Source: Orbilia blumenaviensis (lineage: Eukaryota > Ascomycota > Orbiliomycetes > Orbiliales > Orbiliaceae). Taken from it: 64,000 nt of DNA. Numbering within the stretch: position 1 is the first letter of the stretch; the number at the start of each line of letters is the position of its first letter. The DNA is taken from assembly GCA_036872755.1 (NCBI GenBank), contig JAVHNS010000004.1, forward strand, positions 3,286,001 to 3,350,000, read 5' to 3'. The notes below the pieces were generated by a model. The model saw only the letters and a program-made list of their open reading frames with translations, had not been told where the DNA came from and did no database searches. A program made the position numbers and the translations under genes. Below, in pieces: positions 23,181 to 36,300 of this stretch.

Positions 23181-25494
23181 GTAGCCAGCCACGTAGCATA
23201 CGAGGGGCCTTAGTAGTAAGGATATTGATAGACCTAGATGTAGGATCAAAGCCCCAATATTGAGCACGCTTCATTACGAAAGATTTCTTAGGTGGAAAGA
23301 ACACTGAAGAACAACAGTACGAGACTAGAACAACAGAAAGCTTAAAAAACGGGTTTTTTATATGAGTTCGTTTTCTCTAAATTGCATTCAAAAAGAAAAA
23401 CGGCAGCAACTATAATGATAACGAGGGTCTGAAGCTCCCCAGCCCCCAGCCTACTGAAACGGAACGTAAAGTTCTGTCAATTGGTCCGTAGCCAGCAGCG
23501 GGACCCCTTGTCAACCGCTGCCAACCGTTGCCTATGCCGTAAATGGCAACTCGCAGACCTATAGTTGTCTGGTGATATCCTTTTGTTGAAGCTAGTAAGC
23601 TACTTGAAGTAGCCGAGGAGCATGAGGAAGCAGGCAACCTTCTTCTGGCGCGTCTTGGGGATGCGTGCTATATATATCATAGAATTTTTATTATTTACCG
23701 CACGACCTGGTAGGTAAAAGCAGATAGAAAAATATAAAGTATACGTCATGAAGGAATTTATAAGTACCAAAATATTTTCAATGTTGCTGAGGCCACGACT
23801 CTGTGGACACACTCGTCCCCAGGCCCCTGACGACCTTCCCCCCTCATACCGGGCTCGAAAACCCCCTCGACTCAACGTGCTCCGTACACCACGCACGGAT
23901 GAACGGCTTCAGCAAATTGTGCCATCTGTACTGCTCACAAATGATGACAACAACGCGTTAACGGGCCTCACTTCCTCGGAAGAAAAGTTGAAGATATCAC
24001 CCGTTGCATGAAATTAACTTACGCGCAGGATGATATTAATGGGATTAGAGTCCCAGCGGAGCCCAATAGCGTTGTCATCATTTGTGGGAAAGATGGACCT
24101 GATGACTAGTGACTGACGGAGGAGAATTGTCTTGGACGCTAGAAAACTGAAGACATATCCGTACATGTCTCCAATTACGACAACGGCACCGTCTGTTTCG
24201 CTGTCGATTTCAATCGAAACTATCTTGGCGCTGTTTTCAAGAATGAAAACAGACCTTTCTGTGACCTCAGTAACCTAGGGAGTATTATACTACGAGATTA
24301 GGGAGTGTTGACATTCAAGATATTATAATCATTCACAATGTCTTTACATGAACTGTCTATGTGTTGTGACACCTTCACCAACTAGGTAGCTACCTATATC
24401 TACGGCTATCCACAATATTGCCTCCTCAAGATTACTCCTAAGCCCCCGGTTTACTAATCACAATACGTTCGAAACAGGCCAAAGGACGTTAACTCTATGG
24501 CCGGCCATCTTGCACGCGGCTTGGTTTCTTTAACGTCATTAACGGCGGGTATGTCCCCCCCAAATATGTTGTACTTTTTGCGTTGCCAGTGAACCAGCAT
24601 AAACTGGTAACCAGACAACACAAAGTTGAGCATAAAGATGTTAAATTAGCATTGTTATGCAGCGACGGACCCCAGCCAATACCAAAGGGTCGAACCGTAG
24701 CCTACAATTGTGGCTCTTACAAAATACACGTGATAATTTCCGTCCGTTTACAAGTCAGATTGCACCCTTCAGTCAATAAATGGAGCTCTATGTAAGTAGA
24801 TACCTAGGTAGGCGCATGCGCACACTATGGCCGCACGACCTACAGCGAAGAGATCGATAGTTGGGCTGCCCAATCATGTCGAAACCAGGCCACTCAAGTA
24901 AATTTCTAAATTCACCAAGATTTTAAATTCAACAGTGTAACTGCCCCACCGCGGAAGGCTTTACCCAGGTGAATCTGGAGGGCTAGCTACACGACAAATC
25001 GCGGTAATATCGGGAAGGTATTTACTACCCTTAAATGTATTCACTAGATATCAAGGCTCTTAGATACTATTTCATCATATATTATTATAATTATCGCACT
25101 AACTTATCCTCGCTAGAAGTGTGTTCAAAAAGGATATAACGGGAAAGGAATAGGGACAAAAGAGAAATAATCGTGGAGCAAGCCGCTCATGTCAAAGAAA
25201 AAAAAAGGAACCCTCGTGCATGCGTATCGGGGACAGTGAGTCGTTGTAACGACCTTTTCGAAACAAATGAAAATATGGGCGTCGACCAGTTATGCCATTA
25301 GAATCTTAAAACGAAATAGAAACGCAAAAGCCAAAGAAAAAGAAAAACAGGAAGACGATATGGTAGAGCTACTGGCCATTTCAAAAACAAAACCTAAGGA
25401 GGAGGCCCGAAATACCCGCCTTCAGGCGTCAGCTGATCCGCTAGCCCTCTAAATCACTTCTTAAACACGATGAGTATCTACCCATACCACAAAT

Positions 25495-27041
25495 TTAAAA
25501 CCTCCTACCATCCTCCCTTCCAAGCTCTGGCAATGTGGAGATCTGATTTGATCCACCGCCGGTCATCCCCGGTCCATTTCCATATCCAAATCCAACTTCC
25601 TCGCGGTTTTCATCCGCAAGTGGTGTAACTGGTGTCTGGTACTCTTCGTATCTTCGAGTAGTGGCTGTGGTTCCTAGTTCCTGGGGCTCTAGCGGCGCAT
25701 GTGGATGAGGTTGATACCCGCCAGCTTCCATCTCGCTGGAGTAGAAGTGCGGGTTATTGCTGTTAGCAGCTGGGTAGAATGCGGTTGGTTGGACAGAACC
25801 CTTGGAACCAGGGTAGACACCGGGAGTGTGGTAGGTGGATGGTGGGCCAGTGTCGAGCTCGGAGTATGCGCTGTTGGTGTTATAGGTGTTCATCGTTCCC
25901 AGGCGGTCTGGGTCTTGAGGAATGTGTTCGGTGGTATGATCTTCGGGCCCCGGGTGAGATGGGAGGTTGTCATGGTTTCCAGCATAGGCATTCTTTTTGT
26001 GTTGGTGGTGAGCCGCTGCTGCACCGCCTGCGAGAGCTCCTGCCATGGCGTATTGTCCAGCATGTGAGTGATCATTGGAGCGAAGGTTGGGATTTGAAGC
26101 AATAGGTGAGACAGTGGCTTCAGTGCCGGCATACCCGCGTGGGGCGAGGTATTCGCGGCCGGTGGTGCCGGTGGTGCCAGTTTGAAGAACTGGCTCATTG
26201 GTCTTGTCGGTGGTGTCGGTGTATTTAGATTCGTGAGAGATGCGGTTGTCGACTGCTGGTGGGACAAGAGCTGGGCCTCCTACAGTGGCGGTTTCAAGAT
26301 CCCGGTTCTTATTCCTCTTACCGCGGCCGGATGTGTAGTTGTTTGCCGGAGAGGGGCCGTAAGCCCTATCCTTCTTCGAGGAGCGATGAGCTAGTATCGA
26401 AGTGAGAGTGGTGAGGAAGAATAGCACGCTATTTTCAATTCCCATGTCAGTATCCTATCCATAGTTTACACGATACTATATTTCCGCATCTGATATATTA
26501 TGACTTTCAATAGGAGGAGGACTAACCATAGAATGATTGCAACAATGAAGATGCCTTTGATTATACGGCAGTTCGCGGTCAAATTATGCCCTCCACGCTC
26601 CAACCATGGTATAATAATATTGTTGGCACTACAGTCGCCATCCCAAGCGTTCCTAAGTAGGACAGCGACGGCAATGAATCCGCCGATAAATAGGACGTCC
26701 CCGAAGACGGTGAAGAACTGGAAGAACGATTTCTGGAGCAGACATATCGAGAAGACAAGGGCGAAAACGGACCACACTAATCCGGCAGCGCTCTACGAAT
26801 GAAACCCAAAGTAGTCAGCAACCTATACATATATGTCGTATTGAAGTTCGGATGATACACCCTAAACGCTTTCGAGGTTTGGATCACATACGATAATTTC
26901 AACAGCTAAAGCGCGGCCATTGATGAGATTCCGATTGGAGAGCCCGACGATGAAGTATGTGATGCAGCCGGTATTGAACAGGGTCCCTAGAACCTGGACA
27001 ATCCGGAAGACGGTAGACAGAAGTTTTGCGATGACAGCCAT
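25495..27041 (-). CDS. MARVEL-domain membrane protein
   Basis: Exons 26892-27041, 26527-26792 and 25495-26428 (449 aa). Both junctions close in frame, and the last intron has a CTGAC branch site. Four hydrophobic segments make a MARVEL-like bundle: residues about 5-30 (FRIVQVLGTLFNTGCITYF), 55-75 (FALVFSICLLQKSFFQFF), 77-93 (GDVLFIGGFIAVAVLL) and one spanning the second splice junction into exon 3 (IFIVAIIL, then LFFLTTLTSILA). Between segments 3 and 4 lies a loop with two Cys (residues after DGDC and LTANC), as in other fungal MARVEL proteins. The long tail is Gly/Ser/Thr/His-rich, with repeats of TG and HH, and is cytosolic and disordered. MARVEL proteins act at plasma-membrane or vesicle microdomains; the precise function is unknown. 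Confidence 0.85.
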
Positions 27042-30000
27042 CCCGGCTTGCTAGCTTCACGGGCGATTTGGTCCCTTTCCTTTTTTTGTTTTAGTGTTTT
27101 AATCTCGCGCTTGCAGCTCTGGTACCGAGCGTTTCCTTTAAAAAGTCTCCTTAGCGAATGTCGGTAGTTATGACGATGATAATGGAAAATGAGGATCGAT
27201 GGATAGTATATTGATGCAAATATAATGCAGCGAACGCGGGCTTTTGAGGACGTTGGAATATATTTTTTCCAGTCTGGCGAATTACTCGTTATATTATTGT
27301 GTTACCAGCGGATGACGTTTTTGTTGTCCAACACGCCACTTCTGGTTGACCCACTGAGACCCAAATTAACTGTCGCTGTACTAGACTGCGCCCTTTCGCG
27401 GTCTATTAGGTCAGTAATCAGGTGGATACCTCAGCTCAGTAAGGGTCCTAGGTAAAAAAATGTATATTTGGAACAACAAAAAAAGGTTCTATGCAAGATA
27501 TGGAAGGAAGGGTAGAATCCTTTCGTAGAGTCACTTTTCCGGGGAAGAGGCCGCTTCAAATAGGCACGAGATTCCAATCCGGCCAACAGGAATGAAATCT
27601 TGAGGTTACTAGGCCATGACGACAACAAAAGATCCAACTATCTCAGTAAGGCAGTATGCAGAACTAGAAAATCAAATCGAAAATGCTGATTCCGGCTTCT
27701 TCTTCTTTCCCTTAACCAAGACCGGGGAATAGGCTGGTTCGAGGAAGTGATGGGCGCACACTGACGATTCCTGGATGGCTTGGTTTCTTGCCTTGCAACA
27801 TTTGGAGGGGCTTTGTTCGTTAGCGTCGCCTTGGTCGCCCAGATATCCATCATTGGTTGCGCATACGTCAGACATCCACCTCTTCTCTTTTCCTCTCTCT
27901 AACTATTTATCCCCGTGGAGACTAATGTGGACTACTATATCACTACCGCTTAATAAGGCAAGGGTATATTCCGATCATCATATAGCTACCAGGCCAGAGC
28001 GATCGGGATTCGGCCATTTCGCATTCAACATTTCAACATTTTGACCCCAATGCAATGCAATGGAAATTTAATGTAATGCAGAGTAATGGGTTGCTGGGTG
28101 GTGTTTGTCTGTCCCGGCGCATGACGTCGCCCCATGATGTAACTAAGCGACAGGGGTCAACACCTGCAACCGTCCAGCCCCCGGCCTTCGAAGCTTCCCC
28201 GTCGGCTTTCTGTCCCATAAGCACCCTTCATAACGAGAAGCCGAAAAGAAAAGAAAAATTAAGGGAATGAATTCGGTACTTGCTTGCTTTCTATCCGGGG
28301 CATTTTATCCCACCACGATCGGTTCGTAGGTGTCGATATCAACATCGAACTCTTGGGCAAGACAAGGGTGCATGTTTTTAGTGTAACATGTTCCCCTTTC
28401 GGACGGGTTCCCGTTTGGGACGATGCCATTTTACCACGCCTGTGTTGTTGGAATTACCTTCGGTCATATCTACGTCTTAAGACCTTTTCGGATAGATACA
28501 ATCCGCCCCACAATCAGCCCCTTTGAACAATCTATTACCAGTAGAAATGGCCATTATAATGGCGAATTTATACGTAGGTATGCCGTCGAAGAAACATAAG
28601 GAAGGCCCTGATATCAATGCGCAGAGCCGACCAGTTACGTCCATATGATCATTGCATTGGCCTGTAGATCTAGTCTCGGCAGCCCTTCTTGTGTTGATGC
28701 CTATCATCGACTAGGCCAGAAGGGGGCCAATAAATGGCGACTATCGATATTACATCTAGTTAGATCTAGCATTGGTGCTGGAGTTACCCATATAACTACT
28801 GAGATCGTTTCCGAGAAGATAATATTCTCATGACCTAGCCCCCAACCCAGTTCTGTCTTTCCTAACGCCAAACACCACCATCACCACCCTTTCGCCAGCT
28901 TCAAGCTCCATCACATCTTTCTAGAATTCTACCCCACCATTACTCTACACTACGACCATCCTACGATTCATCTCCTACCATCTTGCGAACACAACTAAAC
29001 GTTCCCGAAAGCCAGCATGACGGGCTCGAAAGAAGCTTCCAGGCTGAGAAAAAGCAACCTCTCCCGGGGCAATGAAACCCTCAGGCAAGGGAATACCCCG
29101 CTTCAAAAGGTAAACTCAACTTCCACGGCCAATATAAAATGGAACACGTAATCGCCCGAGGTCTCTAGGAGGAGGGGATAGATGAGTGGCGCTGTAAGTA
29201 CCGTCTCTACCTCACCAGCCTCTAGGTGGTGTTATTGAGTAAGGCCACAAAGGCTACTAAGGGAAGGTGGAGGGCCTGCAAGGCTATTGCCGCCAGTAGA
29301 ACTCACCTCTTGTGCTCCCCACCATTGACCTCTCCCACCTGTCCCAAGTTTCGACCTAGTGAGGAGGGCCAGCACCAGCACCAGCACCATCATGAGTGCT
29401 AATCCCCAAGTCATGTTTATGGTGGCTTGGGCGAGATGATAGACTTAAAGCTCTTCACAGGTAGCTAACCCCGTCTGTTGCTTTGGAAGCGATGGACGCC
29501 GGTTAACTCTGCGAGATCCTAGGGCATAGCAACAACAAATAGAGCGAAACCAACAGCGAGGCCAGTGGGGCCTACGCTAAGAGGATGCCAGACCACTACT
29601 CTTATATTGATGGAAGCAGAACCGGATAACGGTTTGGGAGCAATCAGGGCCTCTGACGCCCGAGAACCTACCACCGCAGCTGCTTTTGTGGCGTGTCGTG
29701 CTGGTATTCTTAGGGGGAAGAGGTGTCGATTTAGATCCCCATTGCACGTTACTACCAGTCAGAATGAGCATGCGTGCTCAGGTCGTTAACGGGGCTATGG
29801 ATAAAAGACATTACGAGACTACAAAATACCTAAGGATTTCTCATACTCCCCAAACTTTTGGTAGGAGTCCTCTTTCTGAAACAACGATATCCTGATGAAA
29901 ATGACATTATCGACATAAATAATGTAGACATGTTTTGCCTCGTGCTCTAGTTATATCTATAAAATGTCACGAAGTTAACATACTGCGTCTTAATCAACCT

Positions 30001-31422
30001 TAACAATGAAAACCACGCTTTCTTTAAGTCGAAAGAGGTCTCCCTTTCATATCCGCAAATCTAAAAATTTGTAAATTTGTCTCAAACGAGACCGTGCACC
30101 CATCTCAAACCTTCCCTGACTGTGTATTGGATAGATATATTGCTCCCTATTTCTATAGCTAGTATTTGAAAGAAATCCAGGAACACCTAGGTATACCCCA
30201 GATGGTCTGCTGAGGTTATAGGGTCAGATAACTATTATATCCATATCCCCGCACCAGCATTTAACCTCAAAAGCTCTTACCAGAATCCGATCTCCGAGGT
30301 CCATGCATACACAAAGTCGAACCGAAAATCCCAATCGTACCTCGAAACTATGAAAATTCTAATATATGATATACATCAAATCAACGAATAGCCCCACTTA
30401 GATTACCCACTCCATGGGTCCACGTGACAATTGAAAGACCCCGGTTTGCACATAGACCTAACCATGGCTCTGGTTGTACCTGCATATACACCGCTGATCG
30501 GAACGACATGCGATTGTGGGGTTCCCCAGCCGGTTGGCTCTAGCGCCTGTCCTCTTAAGCTACTATGCATCCGTATATGTTGCACAAACTTCCCGGTATA
30601 CGTATATATACCCTGTGATCGATAAGGAACTAGGCGCCGTGCATCAAGTCATAGTGCAAAACGAGTGATCTACGCTGATATAAAATAATCAGCCCGGATG
30701 ATCCAAGGAGTGTATCGAGATCGAATCCGCTGTTGGAGATAAAATCGAGAATAGTCTACACGATCGCGGTGCGGCCCATGGAATGGCTTCTATATCTTCA
30801 CCGAATCGATATAGCGATATATATCCGGACGAACGAACAAATTTCACTTCAACGATAAATTGAAATTAATTAAGTTTGATATGATGTGGCGTTGTTGAAG
30901 GAAGATCACGAGTGGACAGCCTACGTATTGTGACTTCAAAGATGCATCGAAAATTTAATATTTCCATTTCCCTAGCTAATTTAACTCAGGAGATTTGATA
31001 TACATCCCCCGAAGAAAATCCCAGAAAACGTCGCTATACTATCAAAGAAAACCAAGCCAAGAAAAATACCACAGTCTAGTCTCTAACGGCAGAGTATCTA
31101 GCTTATACCAAAACAATTCAGACCCCAAATATAGAAAATAAAAAGGAAAAATAGTTCCGGCTGACTGCTGCATCTCTCGCTAAAACAAGTAACAAAGAGC
31201 CCAGATAATAAAAAAAGTAGTAGTAAGTTAAGTAATGATAGAGTGTTGATGTGGTTAGTAAGAGGGGTGGCGGGAGGTAGAAGGATTAAAAGAGATTATA
31301 CACAAGTCGAATATAGTTTATATATGTATATAAAATAGCAAAAATTCAAAGCGAATGGCTGGAGGGGGATATCATTGATTCAAAAAAAGACAGAAACAGG
31401 AGAAAGATGGGATGATGAGAAT
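27042..31422. other. Large intergenic region, no supported gene
   Basis: About 4.4 kb between the MARVEL and ammonium transporter genes. Short frames occur on both strands without domains. A pyrimidine-rich, 5'-UTR-like stretch at about 28860-29016 precedes an ATG at 29017, but the downstream frame could not be extended into a convincing protein. A weak match to the TA-flanked motif starts at 28671. Confidence 0.4.
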
Positions 31423-33187
31423 TTACTGGGCCTTGGCCTCAGGTTCAGCATCGGAGGAGGTAGTATGTGGCTCAGCATCAAGACCAGCGATTGGGGCCTT
31501 GTTGTGATTAGGAGTCCAGGCCAAGTAATCACGTCGGACCTCAACGTAATCGTAGGCGAATTCACCGAGCTGGTCATCATCCATACCCATGAGCTCAGCG
31601 TGGTCAGAAGCGCGCAAGTGGAGACCGGGGACCAAGTTGATAAGGTAAGCCAAAGCAGTGGAAACAACGAAAGTATAGGCAAGGCAGGCAACGATGTAAG
31701 CGATTTGCTTGTACATCCTGGCGAAGTTTCCATCGATCCAGCCCTGTGGTCCCAATCCGACGTTGTATCCATCGAGACCGACAACATTGTCAGTGGCAAA
31801 GAAGCCGTTGAAGATAAGACCGACGACACCAGCGATACCGTGCTCAGCGAACACGTCCATAGAATCATCAATGCGGATGAGGTACTTGATCTTGGTGGCA
31901 AAATTGGCGCAGACACCGGCAGCGACACCGAGGAGGATGGAGGCGTGAGGAGTCAAGAAACCGGAAGCTGGGGTGGCAGCAACGAGACCGGAGATGAAAC
32001 CGGAGCAGAGACCGACCATGGAGATCTTCTTAGCCAGACGGTAATCGAGAAGAACCCAGGTGAAGCCGGAGAAGCAGGCGGTCAAGTTGGAGTTCCAGCA
32101 GGCCATGACAGCGCGAAGGTTGGCACCGAAAGCGGAACCACCGTTGAATCCGAGCCATCCGAACCACAGAAGAACGGTTCCGAGGGTGATGAGGGAGACA
32201 TTGTGAGGACGGAAGTTGACGAGCATGCGCTCCTGACGGCGGCCGAGGACGAGGGAATAGGCAAGAGCACCGGCACCGGAAACGATTTCGACGGGACCAC
32301 CACCTATGAGGGAGAAGAGAGTATGTTAGTAACGTGTTGATGCGTTGATGTGTTGATGTGTCGGTGCGTTGATGTGTTGCAGAAGCGACACGGCGATGCG
32401 CAGAAGCTCCCATAGAAGCTTTACGTAAAAGAAACACAGAGGGAACACCATCACGAGATATCGATATCAAGCACTTACCAGCATAATCGAGGACTCCCCA
32501 TTTGAAGGCCCATCCGTTGACGTTCCACACCCAGCAGGCAATTGGGCAGTAGACAACAGTCATGAAGAAGAAGCAGAAAACCATGGCTGGCAACAATCGA
32601 CCGCGTTCAGCAACTGCACCCATAACGATGGCGACTGTGACGGCGGCGAATTGGAGCTGGTAGAAAGAGTACAAAAGCGAGGGGACGTAGTTAGAGCCAG
32701 GCGATCTTGTTCCGAGGGTATTTCTGAGGACGACGTGGTTGAGATCTCCGATAAAGCCGTTGGTGGCAGTTGGCGAGAAGGCCAGCGAGTATCCCCAAAG
32801 ATACCATTGGAAGTTGACAACCACCATCGAGCCCATGACAGCCCATATTAACGACAAAGCCGACTTTCTTCGAGCAAGACCGGAGTAGAGGAAGGCAAGA
32901 CCAGGAACCATGATCAAGACCATGGCCGCCGCAACAATGATGTACGCGCTGTCACCAGACGCGAAGAAGATGTTAAGATCCTCATTTGCTGCAGTATCGC
33001 TCGAACGTTAGTATCCAACATTGAAATTTCTACCCACTTGGCCTCGTTTCTCCCCGTCTTTTTTCCGTGCAATCATAGTTGCAATGTCGGGAGGGCAAGT
33101 TTATTACTAACCAGAATCACCGCCATCTTCGGTATTCGAACCGTTCCAGATCGGAGACGCGGCTCCTACGTTTTCCCACTCAGCCAT
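31423..33187 (-). CDS. Ammonium transporter (Amt/Mep family, Mep1/MeaA-like)
   Basis: Exons 33112-33187, 32479-32988 and 31423-32303 (488 aa); the frame closes throughout. About eleven hydrophobic segments are visible, with family blocks MVLIMVPGLAFLYSGLARRK near the N-terminus, VNFQWYLWGYSLAFS, and VLLWFGWLGFNGGSA. It imports ammonium across the plasma membrane. At the first of the two pore 'twin-His' positions the sequence is GGPVEIVSG, that is Glu, while the second keeps His (DVFAEHGIAG). Glu at the first site is the feature that separates the Mep1/Mep3 and MeaA-type carriers from the Mep2 sensor type. The C-terminal tail after LHLRASDHAELMGMDDDQLGEFAYDY is the usual cytosolic regulatory region. 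Two GATA motifs sit within 190 bp upstream. The family is certain; the high-versus-low-affinity class is inferred. Confidence 0.95.
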
Positions 33188-33330
33188 GATGAAATGTCGA
33201 TGATAATGAACTTATTGTAAAAGTCGACTGGAGGTCGGGATTTTCGTATCGGTGGTCGAGAGGAGGCTTTTAGTTCCTCAAAGTTTCTCACGCCCAACTT
33301 AACTGGCAAGAAAAAGAGTTATACAAGAAA

Positions 33331-33374
33331 AGATAGTCACTGACGATCCTTCCTTCCCACGAGGCCAGAGATAA
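33331..33374. promoter_or_regulatory. Pair of GATA-factor-like sites upstream of the ammonium transporter
   Basis: AGATAG at 33331-33336 and AGATAA at 33369-33374 both match HGATAR, the site of AreA/NIT2-type nitrogen regulators. They lie 144-187 bp before the start codon at 33187. Such short motifs arise often by chance; the transporter family's known nitrogen control makes them plausible. Confidence 0.35.
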
Positions 33375-36300
33375 ATGGAATGCACGCAGAGTGAACTTAA
33401 GATTGAGCAGATGGGGAGGAAGTGAGGGCCGTCTGAATATATACTTGATGGTTCAACATACAAGTACGACACTACTAACCAATCTAGCCTCTAACTTAAC
33501 AGATACATACATTTCCCGCCTGGCTGATACCGACAGGGAAGCATGGGGGTGTTCTACATTGTCTGCATCGCCCATGCCTCCACGCACCAAAAAATTGGTT
33601 CCCTGCAAAGGAACCTTAAAACACCCGAGCACGAGTGGATCCCGAAAAAAGCATGGGGGAAAATCTTCGGGCATATCGGGCGGATATTGCTGACCTGGTG
33701 TTTTCCTGCTTGAGCGAGGGCCACGACAGAAATCTGACAAATGAGAGGTGTTGGGCATATCTCTCGCTATTCTCGCAATGGCAATTTTGCCTAGACCCTG
33801 CCTAGAGCAGAGACATCTGCCAGCCTCAACTGCTTTCCCCCCAAAAAGCAAAACGGCAACCAGGCAAGGACCAGCGACACCACCGAAAAAAATTCGATAC
33901 GCCGTTCAGCAAGGTGCCCTATCCTAATGCAGAATCTCCGATGTGTTTCGCACCAGGGGGAGCTGCCAAGCTAAGGGCAATTTCTGGAGCTGGCCTTTTT
34001 GTTTTTTTGTCTCGTTCCCATACCAGAAACATAGGCGAGCCGGCGACTACGTAAAGGGATGTTGTCATGCTATCCTACACTGCCAATCTGGAAGCCCGAT
34101 CTCGCATCTGACAGCTCGAAATTGCAAAAGGTTTGAACTTCGCATGGGAGATTAGACGATATGTCGCGTGTGTCTTTCACCCATAGTCCAATAAGGCGTA
34201 GTTAATGGGCGAACCGCATATCTTGAGGCTCTCTCCATGGTTTCCAATATTAGAGGATGCCAAAAGGCTGCCTTTCCTTAGGAGTACTTTTAAGTTAGTA
34301 GTCGTAGTAATTTACAGCATGTGGTTGGGTGGTTCTCTTCTTCCCGTCTGCATATGAGGAGATTACATCATGGTTTAGAATGGAGTTTGGCATGCAAGCA
34401 AGGTTGTGAATTTGCAAAGTTTACCGAGTGGTAATATCATATCGCTGTTCTTTCGGTTTTCCCGTGAAAGATAAGAAGTTTGAAGTCTAGGCTTTTTCCG
34501 TACGCTTTCACCCAGTTCGCTATTGATAACCATGCAGGCGATGGCTTTCGCCGCGCCAAAACAAAAATCATGGTGAACATGCATTTACATGTACCCACAA
34601 CCAACAAGACAGCTGCAGAGTGACAAGCACAAAGAGAAGCAGTACAACTGACAGGTGGCGAAAATAGTTCTAAATTCTGTATGTACTAGCAGGGAAAGAG
34701 ACGACGGCGGTCCTTTTTTCCCAGTTCCTATGCAATAGCGGGCTCCACTATGATAAAATATCCCATCGTCTTTTAAGCCTTTTTCGCGGGGGATTCGTGG
34801 GAATGGATGATTCTCTCGCGATCTTATTGAATGGAGATAAGGGCGTGCACCATGGCCACCACCACCACACAGCCTCACGTTTTCGGCGGGTATGTATGTA
34901 TGCACAATCAATATGCGGAATTGATACACATTTCTGAGAGGTTGCATCGACAAGACCAGATGCCCAGAGCTTCGTTATCAGGAACACACGCACCTTCAGC
35001 TCGTGACAAGTTCCAAATACATACAATTCGGATTTGGGGTCGGTGGGGATGGGGTCCAACTTATGCGCCAATGCTGCTTGCCAAGTGCGGCGAGTAACCA
35101 TAAGCGAAACGGCAAGTTGGAATTGCAGCAGATAGCAGGCATGCACACACACGCACACACAAGCCGCATCATTTGATATTTTTCATTTTATTCCTTGTAG
35201 ATTTAGACGATATCTTGAAACTTCTCGTTTGACGGAATTTAATTCGGTGCTTCAGGTTTCTGTGGCGCTGTAATTACGGGCATTGCGTATGGTTAGTTTC
35301 ATGCTCTTTTTGCATGCCATTTCTCCAATCTTTTCCCTCTCTGCACTGTCTCGGGCCGATGGATGATAACCATAACCAGCCCTTTACCCAGTTTCTTCCG
35401 AGGATGTTCGTTCTGGCTCCGAAGTCTACCGATCGAGTAACCAACAAGCAAAAACCCGCCCCCCAACACGAGACGAGACGAACATGTTGGCGCTGTTAGG
35501 TGGGGGGATGGATGGAAGAATTCCTTTGCAACAAGGTCGAGAACGGCGGTCAAATAGGATCGGGCTTTAGCTTAGGGCTGCATATTTTTAGCTCCCGGAA
35601 TCACCCTACTCCCAGTTAGCTGGACGGAAGATTTCGCTATCTCTTTCAAACAGATCTTGTTTGCACAGCTTTTTGGAAATCGTGGCGTGTACTATTCTTT
35701 CGCTGTGGTGGTGGTTTTGTGTGTGCTGGGGTTGTTTTTCTCTGTGCGGAAATCGATGGGTGGTGTTTAGGTCGCCGAACTAACCCGCCTAACCAGGTTT
35801 GGTGTCGTCCAGGACCACCCCTAACGCAATTTTCGGGGCAAAGTGTCCTTGCAGGAATATGCAGGTAGAAGTATACACAAGTCCGGTCCTTTTTCGATTG
35901 TGGGTATTCGACTGGGGTTCGAAGAAAAAAGTCCGGGGTACAGATGCGTCTATTACATTGAACACCGATGCAAATGACGCTTGATGAAGAGAAATAAAGC
36001 CGTTTTGGAACCATGGTAGAACGTCGCATGCCTCAGCGAAGGGCTTTAAAAATTTTAATGACGCCGATATAAAAAAAAAATAGAACTAACTGGGTATTCT
36101 CCTTTAAAGCCCGTCGTCGATGGGGTTAATTAATTTTACGGGAAACGCGAATTCGAAGCGAGATCGGGATCTAAAATGTCGGACGAGACTATTGGCGTTT
36201 TGGAGACAGGTTTTCATCCTGATTCGAGGGTCAATTATTGGTGTATAAGCGATTCCAAGTTATTTCTAACGAAACTGTAACGGTTCGGCCGAATATAATT

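Larger units (their letters stand above)
22631..25494. other. Gene-poor region with two transposon-end-like motifs
   Basis: About 2.9 kb. It holds direct copies of the TA-flanked motif at 22962 and 23152, 190 bp apart. Frames such as 23748-24011, 24583-24795 and 25267-25452 have no domain, splice signal or convincing composition and are not called. Confidence 0.45.

Noticed and set aside
23748..24011. 87-codon frame between the BTB genes and the MARVEL gene
   Set aside because: No recognisable protein character; it lies among transposon-end-like motifs.
28671..28700. Fifth copy of the TA-flanked motif
   Set aside because: It starts TAGTCTCGG but only partly matches the rest (GTGTTGATGCC end); too degenerate to count.
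29017..29242. Possible 44-residue spliced gene (ATG at 29017 after a UTR-like leader)
   Set aside because: Closing the frame needs a 32-nt intron, which is too short to accept without RNA evidence, and the product has no recognisable feature.
31375..32340. 321-codon plus-strand frame opposite the ammonium transporter
   Set aside because: It is the complement of a well-supported transporter exon, is Thr/Gly/Glu-rich in the way antisense of hydrophobic codons is, and has no domain.
32030..32923. 297-codon minus frame running through the transporter intron
   Set aside because: Its second half is read-through of intron 2 and a shifted frame of exon 3; the spliced model explains the locus.
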